8,171 nt of DNA from an uncultured Oscillibacter sp. (GCA_905233795.1 CAJOFP010000049.1:1-8171); one strand, 5' to 3'. Positions 1 through 5,793 are shown, counted from the first letter of the stretch. Numbers and translations are program-made. Notes: generated by a model not told the origin, from the letters alone.

Positions 1-87
1 GCCGCCGCACGCCGACAACGCGATTATAATAAAACTTAATATCAGCGATATAAATAATAATTTATTCGCGTTTTTCACGTTTTTCAT
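1..87 (-). CDS. Lipoprotein, N-terminal 29 residues only (cut by window edge)
   Basis: The reading frame starts with ATG at 87-85 and is still open at base 1, so only 29 codons are visible. They form a textbook type II signal peptide: a basic N-region (MKNVKNANK), a hydrophobic core (LLFISLILSFIIIA) and a lipobox L-S-A-C with the lipidated Cys at residue 27, followed by Gly-Gly. The mature protein would be anchored on the outer face of the cytoplasmic membrane, or in an outer membrane if there is one. The gene begins 43 bases after the stop of the MinD/ParA-like ATPase and has no obvious promoter of its own, so it is probably the third gene of that operon. The upstream GGAAAAGAG is a weak, distant ribosome site. 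The function of the mature part cannot be seen. Confidence is high for a lipoprotein start and nil for a specific role. Confidence 0.72.
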   Translation of the reverse strand, partial: MKNVKNANKLLFISLILSFIIIALSACGG

Positions 88-130
88 AATAAAATCATGC
101 TCTTTTCCAATATAAAAATAATAATATAAT

Positions 131-1204
131 TTATTTTTTCCCGCTGGACATGACCGCGCCCGCCATCAGACCAAGACCGCATAATCCGGCGGCGATTCCC
201 CATAACGGCGTATTTCCGCCGCCCGCCGACGCCGTAAGCGAATTTATAATATTATCGCCCGCCGTCAGAAACAAGCCCAATAACGCCAATAAAATCCCGT
301 ATACAAATAAAATCCGGCCTATTGTTGACAACATAGACAGACTGCGTTCTAAATAACGCAAGCCTATGGGATTCACCCGTTTTCCTGTTTTTAATTTATC
401 CGGCCATGACAACGCGTCCGCTATCATATTCCATGATTTCGCCAACGCTTCCCGATATACGGATCGATCAATCTCCGCCCAAAACGCGTCCCCGCCGAAA
501 TTTTCCATGACATCCGTGTCAAACGGAATCGCCCCGGCGTCGATTATATTATTATTTATATTATTATTTTTTTCTTGTATATTCTCTTTTTGTTCCCGGA
601 CTTTATTCCGAACGCGTACAATCGGCGTATCCGCGTCACGCGACAACTGCGCGATTAAATTATCTGACGTAAGCCGGGAAATCCGATCCGATTCCTCCAC
701 GCATAACGTACAATCGCCGATCTGATGCGCGGCGGCGATAAACTCATCATATCCGGCGCGGCTGTCAAAAAATATATAATCATATTCCCCCGGAATCCGT
801 TCCAGCATTCGGGACAAAACATTCCGCGCCTCTTCGATATTATCCGGCATGACATCCCGGAAATTAAAAATCTCATTCACGGACGCGACGCACGGCAGAA
901 CATCAAACGAACGGCAACGCACAATCGCGGCTTTCGCGTCCTCGTCTATATCTATACCCCCGCCGTTTCTGTCCGGCGATCTCGATTTATTTCTTAAAAA
1001 ATCCGAGACCGTCGGACCGTCTGACATCGTGATTCTATCATCCAGACGGAAAAACAATAACGCCGTCAGACCACGGACAAAAACATCCAAATCCGCGACT
1101 AACACTCTTTTTCCGGCGCGTCCCAGCGCCTCAGCCAATACGGCGGTCAGAAGCGTTTTACCCGCGCCGCCCTTTCCGCTCACTACATTGATAATCACGC
1201 CCAT
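131..1204 (-). CDS. MinD/ParA-family ATPase with C-terminal transmembrane hairpin
   Basis: The 357-residue protein has the deviant Walker A of the MinD/ParA/SIMIBI class at residues 9-17 (SGKGGAGKT, signature Lys11 and P-loop Lys16). It also has a switch I-like DLD at 38-40, a switch II at 147-151 (DSRAG, where MinD proteins usually have DSPAG), an N-K pair at 200-201 and a MinD/FlhG-like 'IPFDTDVM' segment near 226-233. An Asn/Lys-rich insert (about 204-220) separates these last two. Unlike MinD, which ends in an amphipathic helix, this protein ends in two probable membrane helices (about 291-314 and 332-352) with a short Gly-rich loop between them. The nucleotide-binding domain should therefore be permanently held on the cytoplasmic face of the membrane. 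ATP-driven dimerisation is known for the family; the partner is unknown. The gene starts 6 bases after the upstream membrane protein gene, and a GGGGAG ribosome site overlaps that gene's stop, implying coupled translation. There is no MinC, MinE, ParB or flagellar neighbour, so a chromosome-partition or Min assignment is not supported. Confidence 0.85.
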   Translation of the reverse strand: MGVIINVVSGKGGAGKTLLTAVLAEALGRAGKRVLVADLDVFVRGLTALLFFRLDDRITMSDGPTVSDFLRNKSRSPDRNGGGIDIDEDAKAAIVRCRSFDVLPCVASVNEIFNFRDVMPDNIEEARNVLSRMLERIPGEYDYIFFDSRAGYDEFIAAAHQIGDCTLCVEESDRISRLTSDNLIAQLSRDADTPIVRVRNKVREQKENIQEKNNNINNNIIDAGAIPFDTDVMENFGGDAFWAEIDRSVYREALAKSWNMIADALSWPDKLKTGKRVNPIGLRYLERSLSMLSTIGRILFVYGILLALLGLFLTAGDNIINSLTASAGGGNTPLWGIAAGLCGLGLMAGAVMSSGKK

Positions 1205-1210
1205 ATTTTC

Positions 1211-2089
1211 TCACTCCCCGCCGTTCGACTTCGACGCGCCGACAGTTTGTCCGCCGGTTTTCGCCCTCGTTTTCGCCGCGCCCGTACCCGTCGCCGTATT
1301 TTTCGCCGCGCTTTTTCTGGCCGTCGTGATTTTCGTCCGTTTAGACGTTTTTGTTTTTTCCGTCTCCGATTCTTCCGCCGCCGCGTTATCCGTATCTTTC
1401 GCCGCGCTCTCATCCGTTTCCGTCGTCACTTCAGCGTCTGAATTTTGATTTGAATCCGTCTCGGTTTTCGTGTCGGCGTCTGATTTTTGACTTGAATCCG
1501 TCTCGGTTTTCGCGTCGGCGTCTGATTTTGTTTTCGCGCCGCTTGATTTTTGACTTTTCGCGCCGTCTGTTTTATTATCTTTCGCGTCGCTTGATTCGCC
1601 GTCTTTCGCGCCGCTTTTCGCGTTTTGATTATTTTGACCGCCGTTCCCGTTTGCGCGACCGGACGGAATAAATAATAAAATCGCGCTTAACGCCGCCTGT
1701 GACGCCATAGCGAGTATCCAGATCATAGACAGGCGGTTTGTTATATAATCTGTCGTAATCAAAAGATTGCGATTGCCGATTAACCACGGCAAAACCGCCA
1801 GAACCACAAGCCACAACGCCAGCCATAACAGCCCCAGCGCGACCCGGCCTATATTATGATCCAGTACGAAACGGATATATTGCGTCTGCCGGTTCTCAGC
1901 CGATTCCCCGGACACGTCCGGGAATGTCCGGGCGAAAATCACATAGGCCCAGACATGACCGGACAGGTAAGACAGAACCAATGAAAACAAAACCGGCGGT
2001 ACAATAATCAAATTCAACAGCGCGTCCCGCACTCCCTCCGGCAATTCGGACAGATTATTTAAATACGACGCGGCGGCGTATAACGGCAT
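1211..2089 (-). CDS. Three-helix membrane protein with long repetitive charged tail; function unknown
   Basis: I do not recognise this 292-residue protein. Its first half (1-142) holds three likely transmembrane helices at about 24-52, 84-105 and 120-141, with no cleavable signal peptide. The second half (about 143-292) is low complexity and probably disordered. It starts with Gly/Asn/Lys, continues with three 14-residue repeats of the type KSDADtKTETDSnQ at 188-229, and has an acidic patch around 226-244. It ends in a basic Lys/Thr/Ala stretch (245-287, 12 Lys/Arg and no Asp/Glu) resembling the C-terminal tails of histone H1-like bacterial proteins. The ATG at 2089 is preceded by AGAAGG, and a strong promoter lies 83 bases upstream. 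The gene is first in an operon with the membrane-anchored MinD/ParA-like ATPase, so the two are probable partners. If the tail is cytoplasmic it could bind DNA or another polyanion; the topology was not determined. Confidence 0.8.
   Translation of the reverse strand: MPLYAAASYLNNLSELPEGVRDALLNLIIVPPVLFSLVLSYLSGHVWAYVIFARTFPDVSGESAENRQTQYIRFVLDHNIGRVALGLLWLALWLVVLAVLPWLIGNRNLLITTDYITNRLSMIWILAMASQAALSAILLFIPSGRANGNGGQNNQNAKSGAKDGESSDAKDNKTDGAKSQKSSGAKTKSDADAKTETDSSQKSDADTKTETDSNQNSDAEVTTETDESAAKDTDNAAAEESETEKTKTSKRTKITTARKSAAKNTATGTGAAKTRAKTGGQTVGASKSNGGE
1434..1530 (-). repeat. 42-bp in-frame tandem repeat, two full copies plus a partial third
   Basis: Two consecutive 42-base units (1434-1475 and 1476-1517) differ at only three positions, and the first bases of a third unit follow (1518-1530). 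The period is a multiple of three, so the repeat encodes 14-residue units in the tail of the membrane protein. The protein shows a third, more diverged unit at its C-terminal side (residues 216-229). High identity between the two DNA copies suggests recent duplication or slippage, so copy number may vary between strains. Confidence 0.85.
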
Positions 2090-2171
2090 GGGGCTGACCT
2101 TCTCTCGTTTTAGATAAAATTATAAAAATAAATATAAATATAAATAAAATATAAAATCAAAAGTGAAAAAG

Positions 2172-2200
2172 ATTATAACACGCGGGTTTAAAATTGGCAA
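2172..2200 (-). promoter_or_regulatory. Sigma-70-type promoter for the membrane protein/ATPase operon
   Basis: On the minus strand, a -35 of TTGCCA (2200-2195) and a consensus -10 of TATAAT (2177-2172) are separated by exactly 17 bases. An upstream TG makes this an extended -10 (TGTTATAAT). Transcription should start near 2165, giving a leader of about 75 bases before the ATG at 2089. No GC-rich hairpin follows the preceding lipoprotein gene, so read-through from it may add to expression. Confidence 0.75.
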
Positions 2201-2233
2201 GAATTGGATATATTTTTAAATTTAAATCTAATC

Positions 2234-3856
2234 TCAGCCATAGGCGATTTCAAATTCATAATCTCTGTCAAGACAGTGGACATATAAAATCCCGTTCGCG
2301 TAGGCGAAAGCGTCCGGCGCGGACGCAATCGGCGTTTCGCTTAAAATTTTACCGCTCGTCATGCTGATTTGATAAATATTATTATTTTCCGGCGAACCGT
2401 AACCGCACACAATAACGCCTTCATTTAAAATTCCGTTGTCCCATACGCCGAAAAGCTCAAAATTTAGCGCGCTGTTTATCATGGGATCAGAACGCCATAT
2501 GACGGAGCCGTCCCGGAGATTTAACGCCGTTATATACGCGTTTAAATTCTCTTGATTTTCTTGCGACTGCGCGTCGACAGGGCATGAATTTGAAATCAAT
2601 AAAACGCCGTTTATAATCCGCGCCCAGTTTAAATTTTGCGCCGCCGGATTGCCCGGATCAATCGGCCCGTTCGGGGATAAATATTCGCTTAAATCCATTT
2701 TAAATTCATACTCGTCCGCGTAGATATTCCAGATATTTAAAATCGCCGCGTTTTTATTATAATTATAAATATAATATTCGTCCCGATCTTCAAAAGGCTG
2801 ATTGATTATATTTTGATAAAAATCCTCATCCGCGTTCATGGGAATCACGCCGTTTTGGGACGCCGCGAAATATACATCGCTCATCCATTCATCCCAATGC
2901 GTCGCCGCCCATGTTTGCGCGTCCGAACCGTTATTTTCTGTCTCTGAAAGTTTATCCATCGTACACGGCATTGTATCATCCGAATCCGGGTCTACAGTCA
3001 TGCTGACGTTTTCCGGCTCAAACGGCGGCGTTTCCGCGTAAATAATCGACTCTTGTCCGTTTTCCCGTCGTTCTATCAATTCCGCCATCCATCCGCCGAT
3101 AACATGATTGGAAATAATCAAAAATCCATTGTCCGTCTCTCTCAATTCCGTGACAAATTCCGCTAACGCTTCCGCGTCTTGTTCGTCATCGCTGTCGCTG
3201 TTATCATACCAGTTATCACCATACGACGACGAGCTGTAAACAATCACTTTCCCGTCAGGATAACGCGTCCCGGAAAGCGCTGTAATTTTTATGCGATTCG
3301 TATCGCCCGACATCGTGAAATAACCGTCGGCGTCCTGTACGGCGTACAAATCCAAATCCCGCTCCTGAGCCCATAATTCCGACAATTTATGCCCCGTGAC
3401 GCGCTGTAAAACTTTATCCGCGTTTTCCGCGCTGATATACGTTATATCGCCAAGAACCTCATCTTCCGTGATTCCGACCGCGTCTAAAAATAATTTTCTT
3501 AATTCTTGATTGGGATATTCGCCCACGCCCGCGCCGTCGTAAAACACCTGTCCGAAATCGGCGTCAAGAACATCATCATAATTGCTCAATAAAAATCCGT
3601 ACACGTCGTCACGGTTTAAAAACGCTTCTATAATTAACAAATCATCGTTATTTAAATCCTCATATTCGTCAGATTCGCCGGAACTTTCCGGATTTTTATC
3701 CGCGACGCTATCCGTGACAAATACGCTTGTGGAACCGTCCGCGCCGCCGATAATCCCGACGGATAGATTATCCTGATTATCTTGATTATTTTTCCCGCAC
3801 GCGGTCAATAATAAAATACATAACGCCGCGATGATATATAATCTTATTTTTTTCAT
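2234..3856 (-). CDS. Secreted lipoprotein with IIGGADG motif and PQQ-like C-terminal repeats
   Basis: The 540-residue protein begins with a type II signal peptide (MKKIRLYIIAALCILLLTAC; lipobox L-T-A-C, lipidated Cys20). An Asn/Asp/Gln-rich linker follows. Residues 33-47 read VGIIGGADGSTSVFV, very close to the IIGGADGPT(A/S)IF segment of the beta subunit of Na+-translocating decarboxylases; the rest of that membrane protein is absent. Next comes an acidic region (55-110) and a central part (about 111-400) that I cannot assign. The last 130 residues look like PQQ/beta-propeller repeats: NGVLLIS with ALNLRDGSVIW (416-455), then NGILNEGVIVCGYG with IYQISMTSGKIL (474-505), then NGILYVHC (521-528). 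That is too few repeats for a closed propeller unless others are diverged. The start is set by the signal peptide and an AAAGGGA ribosome site. The protein should sit outside the membrane, perhaps binding a ligand or another protein; no catalytic residues are recognised. It is bounded upstream by the thiolase terminator, so it needs its own promoter. Confidence 0.82.
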   Translation of the reverse strand: MKKIRLYIIAALCILLLTACGKNNQDNQDNLSVGIIGGADGSTSVFVTDSVADKNPESSGESDEYEDLNNDDLLIIEAFLNRDDVYGFLLSNYDDVLDADFGQVFYDGAGVGEYPNQELRKLFLDAVGITEDEVLGDITYISAENADKVLQRVTGHKLSELWAQERDLDLYAVQDADGYFTMSGDTNRIKITALSGTRYPDGKVIVYSSSSYGDNWYDNSDSDDEQDAEALAEFVTELRETDNGFLIISNHVIGGWMAELIERRENGQESIIYAETPPFEPENVSMTVDPDSDDTMPCTMDKLSETENNGSDAQTWAATHWDEWMSDVYFAASQNGVIPMNADEDFYQNIINQPFEDRDEYYIYNYNKNAAILNIWNIYADEYEFKMDLSEYLSPNGPIDPGNPAAQNLNWARIINGVLLISNSCPVDAQSQENQENLNAYITALNLRDGSVIWRSDPMINSALNFELFGVWDNGILNEGVIVCGYGSPENNNIYQISMTSGKILSETPIASAPDAFAYANGILYVHCLDRDYEFEIAYG

Positions 3857-3889
3857 TTTAAAATCCCTTTTATATTTTCATTATTATTT

Positions 3890-3895
3890 ATTATA
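3890..3895 (-). promoter_or_regulatory. Possible -10 box for the lipoprotein gene
   Basis: A minus-strand TATAAT lies 34 bases upstream of the lipoprotein ATG and just downstream of the thiolase terminator. The expected -35 position falls inside the terminator stem and reads CGTTCC, which is a poor match. In such A+T-rich DNA a TATAAT can occur by chance, so this is a weak candidate. It is listed because the terminator implies a promoter close by. Confidence 0.3.
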
Positions 3896-3898
3896 AAT

Positions 3899-3931
3899 AA
3901 AATCCCCCTGACGGAACGCCAGAGGGATTTT
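3899..3931 (-). terminator. Intrinsic terminator downstream of the thiolase gene
   Basis: Arms 3899-3913 and 3917-3931 form a 15-bp stem around a 3-base loop, flanked by A and T runs on both sides. In the minus-strand RNA every position pairs, two as G-U wobbles. In the plus-strand RNA the same two positions become A-C mismatches. The structure therefore favours termination of leftward transcription from the thiolase gene, whose stop codon is 71 bases upstream. There is no plus-strand gene that would need it. Confidence 0.85.
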
Positions 3932-4001
3932 GATTTTTTGTCGACGCTTTTTCGGCTTTGTTAAATTTTAAAAATATTTAATCAGCCAATCGCGTTAAAA
4001 A

Positions 4002-5255
4002 TCAGCATTTCTCAAAAATCGTCGCTACGCCCATGCCGCCGCCGATACAAAGCGTGGCGAGACCTTTTTTGGCGTCGTCGCGTTTTTGCATTTCATGCAA
4101 TAACGTAACGATAATCCGGGCGCCGGACGCGCCGACGGGATGTCCCAGAGAAATCGCGCCGCCGTTGACATTGACTTTCTTAATATCAAAGCCCAGTTCA
4201 CGCGCCACGGCGATGGACTGCGCCGCGAACGCCTCATTGGCTTCGATTAAATCAATATCATCAATCGTGACGCCCGCTTTTTTCATCGCCTGACGGGACG
4301 CCGGGACGGGGCCTACGCCCATGATCTTGGGATCGACGCCGCCTTGTCCCCAGCCGATTAATTTCGCCATAGGCTTTAAGCCGTATTTCTCAACCGCTTC
4401 GCCGGACGCCAGTACAATCGCCGCCGCGCCGTCGTTAATGCCGGACGCGTTCGCCGCCGTTACGCGCTGTTTGCCCTTGTCATCAGCGTCCTGAATGCCG
4501 GTCGGCTCAAACGTGTGGACGACTTGCGGATTGGGCGATTCCGGTCCGACCGGGAACGCGCCGCGCAGCGTCCCTAATTTCTCCAGCGGAGTGAGGCGCG
4601 GGAACTCGTCTTTGGCGAACTCAACAACCTGTTTCTTGACTTTCACCGGGACAGGTACGATTTCATCGTCGAATCTGCCGGAATCCTGCGCGGCTTTCGT
4701 CTTGGACTGGGAATTAAACGCGAATTCGTCCTGTTCCTGCCGCGTAATGCCCCACACGTCATTGATATTCTCCGCCGTGGTGCCCATGTGATAGTTATTA
4801 TACACATCCCAAAGGCCGTCAGAGATCATCGTGTCTTTTAATTTATTATCACCCATACGGGCGCCCCAGCGGGCGGCGGGAACCGCATACGGCGCGGCGG
4901 ACATATTCTCCGTGCCTCCGCATACGATAATATCGGCGTCGCCGGCGACGATGGAGCGGGCGCCTTCAATCACGGATTTCATGCCGGAGCCGCACACCAT
5001 GCCGACCGTATAAGCGGGAACGGCATAGGGAATCCCGGCTTTAATCGCCACTTGGCGGGCGACGTTCTGTCCCTGCGCGGCGGTCAGAATGCAGCCGAAC
5101 ATGACTTCATCGACGTTTTCCGGGGCGACGTTGGCGCGTTTCAGCGCTTCTTTTACCACAATCGCGCCCATTTCGGCGGCGGGCGTGTCTTTCAGAGAAC
5201 CGCCGAAGGAACCGATGGCCGTTCTGCAACAGTTGACGACATAGAGATCTTTCAT
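4002..5255 (-). CDS. Acetyl-CoA acetyltransferase (thiolase)
   Basis: The cytoplasmic thiolase-superfamily enzyme condenses two acetyl-CoA to acetoacetyl-CoA, or runs the reverse thiolysis. This is the entry step to butyrate, 3-hydroxybutyrate or mevalonate pathways. All hallmark residues are present: nucleophile Cys88 in VCGSG, the NEAF motif (340-343), His372 in GHPVGASGAR, and the second catalytic Cys403 in CIGGGMG. The N-terminal RTAIGSFGGSL pattern is typical of biosynthetic thiolases. At 417 residues it is about 25 longer than the usual 390-395. The extra residues lie between LRGAF (230-234) and RVTAANASGINDG (264-276), a point where standard enzymes pass directly from one to the other. 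The start is fixed by a strong AGGAGG (5267-5262) six bases before ATG. The gene is alone: no crotonase, hydroxyacyl-CoA dehydrogenase or acyl-CoA dehydrogenase is adjacent. It has its own promoter and terminator and diverges from feoAB. Substrate chain length cannot be told from sequence alone. Confidence 0.95.
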   Translation of the reverse strand: MKDLYVVNCCRTAIGSFGGSLKDTPAAEMGAIVVKEALKRANVAPENVDEVMFGCILTAAQGQNVARQVAIKAGIPYAVPAYTVGMVCGSGMKSVIEGARSIVAGDADIIVCGGTENMSAAPYAVPAARWGARMGDNKLKDTMISDGLWDVYNNYHMGTTAENINDVWGITRQEQDEFAFNSQSKTKAAQDSGRFDDEIVPVPVKVKKQVVEFAKDEFPRLTPLEKLGTLRGAFPVGPESPNPQVVHTFEPTGIQDADDKGKQRVTAANASGINDGAAAIVLASGEAVEKYGLKPMAKLIGWGQGGVDPKIMGVGPVPASRQAMKKAGVTIDDIDLIEANEAFAAQSIAVARELGFDIKKVNVNGGAISLGHPVGASGARIIVTLLHEMQKRDDAKKGLATLCIGGGMGVATIFEKC

Positions 5256-5410
5256 GATTTTCCTCCTGAACGCAAATTTTGACGGGGGAGCGGTCTTTCG
5301 GCGGGAAATTTTTAAAAAATCGCATATATATAAAATAAAATATAAAATAACGGAAAATTTAAAAATCGCGTTACGTCAAAATCGGCTGACCCCGCTTCTT
5401 GATAATATTT

Positions 5411-5439
5411 ATTATAAAGCCTTTTTTTCTCCGCGTCAA
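5411..5439 (-). promoter_or_regulatory. Sigma-70-type promoter for the thiolase gene
   Basis: On the minus strand, TTGACG (5439-5434) and a perfect TATAAT (5416-5411) are separated by 17 bases. The predicted start of transcription is near 5404, leaving a leader of about 148 bases before ATG 5255. The near-consensus boxes suggest strong basal expression, as expected for a central metabolic enzyme. Confidence 0.8.
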
Positions 5440-5464
5440 TGGTAAACTTGCCGTTTTTTAAAAT

Positions 5465-5482
5465 TTGTTAAATTTTTGACAA
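5465..5482. promoter_or_regulatory. Candidate Rex operator (NADH/NAD+ redox regulator)
   Basis: The 18-base site reads TTGTTAA-ATTT-TTGACAA. The clostridial Rex consensus is TTGTTAA-N4-TTAACAA, so 13 of the 14 specified bases match and the spacing is exact. Rex is known to control thiolase, crotonase-cluster and alcohol/lactate dehydrogenase genes in clostridia, which fits a thiolase neighbour. It lies 25 bases upstream of the thiolase -35 rather than over the promoter, which is less usual for a repressor. A+T richness raises the chance of coincidence. Confidence 0.45.
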
Positions 5483-5495
5483 AACGCCGTTCCCG

Positions 5496-5512
5496 TTCGT
5501 CAATTTGACGAA
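5496..5512. promoter_or_regulatory. Perfect 17-base palindrome, candidate operator
   Basis: TTCGTCAA-T-TTGACGAA is a perfect inverted repeat with 8-base arms around one central base. Its centre (5504) is almost exactly midway between the -35 boxes of the thiolase and feoAB promoters, about 99-100 bases upstream of each predicted transcription start. It includes G/C positions, so it is not a by-product of A+T richness. No T run follows, so it is not a terminator. I cannot name the regulator; it does not resemble the Fur or DtxR consensus. Confidence 0.55.
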
Positions 5513-5567
5513 TATTTTTGATTCACAATTTATAAAAAATAAATATGGCGTCACGGCTGGGGACTTC

Positions 5568-5596
5568 TTGACAAAACGGAAAAGCGGCGTTATGAT
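5568..5596 (+). promoter_or_regulatory. Sigma-70-type promoter for feoAB
   Basis: A perfect -35 TTGACA (5568-5573) is followed after 17 bases by TATGAT (5591-5596), one mismatch from the -10 consensus. Transcription would start near 5603, giving a long leader of roughly 190 bases before the FeoA-like ATG at 5794. The TTGACAAAACG containing this -35 is also found at 5476-5486, where it overlaps the Rex-like site but has no matching -10. Confidence 0.8.
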
Positions 5597-5649
5597 ATTT
5601 GCGAATTAGCCGAGTATAACTCCGCGGTTATTGATGAATGGATTTATTA

Positions 5650-5687
5650 ATATTTTATATTTTTTAAAAAATATTTAAATAAAATAT
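5650..5687 (+). other. A+T-only inverted repeat in the feoAB leader
   Basis: A perfect 18-base palindrome of A and T (5657-5674) is extended by a second pair of arms, ATATTTTAT at 5650-5658 and ATAAAATAT at 5679-5687, with a bulge on the right side. It could form a weak hairpin in the leader RNA. Simple A+T bias is an adequate alternative explanation. Confidence 0.3.
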
Positions 5688-5793
5688 GAAATATTATATA
5701 AATTAAATGACAGGATTCAGAGCTATAAAAGGCTGTTTTTTTTGAAAAGGGGGTTAGTCATTTATAACTGATTTGAGAGTTTTAAAATTAAAT

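Larger units (their letters stand above)
5256..5793. other. Divergent intergenic region between thiolase and feoAB
   Basis: No protein gene is supported here. The region holds a leftward promoter (5439-5411), a rightward promoter (5568-5596), two inverted repeats between them (5465-5482, 5496-5512) and an A+T-only hairpin in the feoAB leader (5650-5687). The thiolase leader (about 148 bases) contains an imperfect direct repeat at 5302-5323 and 5351-5370, each pairing a CGG(G)AAA start with a run ending AAATCGC. I see no match to a classical 19-base Fur box and no riboswitch class that I recognise. Confidence 0.7.

Noticed and set aside
88..130. Possible promoter between the ATPase and the second lipoprotein
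   Set aside because: The 43 bases are nearly all A and T with no spaced -35/-10 pair; co-transcription is the simpler reading.
849..1448. Plus-strand open frame of 199 codons opposite the ATPase and tail region
   Set aside because: It is antisense to two well-supported genes. Its composition (Phe/Ala/Val/Ser strings) is simply the complement of the repetitive tail, and it has no ribosome site.
1195..1671. Arg-rich frames on both strands across the low-complexity tail
   Set aside because: The GCG/CGC-rich repeats keep several frames open. The frame with membrane helices upstream and a proper start is the real one.
5254..5445. Plus-strand 63-codon frame in the divergent intergenic region
   Set aside because: It overlaps the thiolase ribosome site and promoter and begins opposite the thiolase start codon. 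Its composition is typical of A+T-rich non-coding DNA.
5513..5567. Fur box search in the feoAB promoter region
   Set aside because: No stretch resembling the 19-base GATAATGATAATCATTATC consensus was found; scattered A+T matches are expected from composition.
5634..5678. 14-codon ATG frame in the feoAB leader, possible leader peptide
   Set aside because: No ribosome site precedes it and its codons are what A+T-rich sequence gives by chance. The same holds for the 12-codon frame at 5707-5745.
5717..5743. Terminator-like T8 run after AGC...GCT in the feoAB leader
   Set aside because: The stem is only about three base pairs with an eight-base loop, too weak to call an intrinsic terminator or attenuator.
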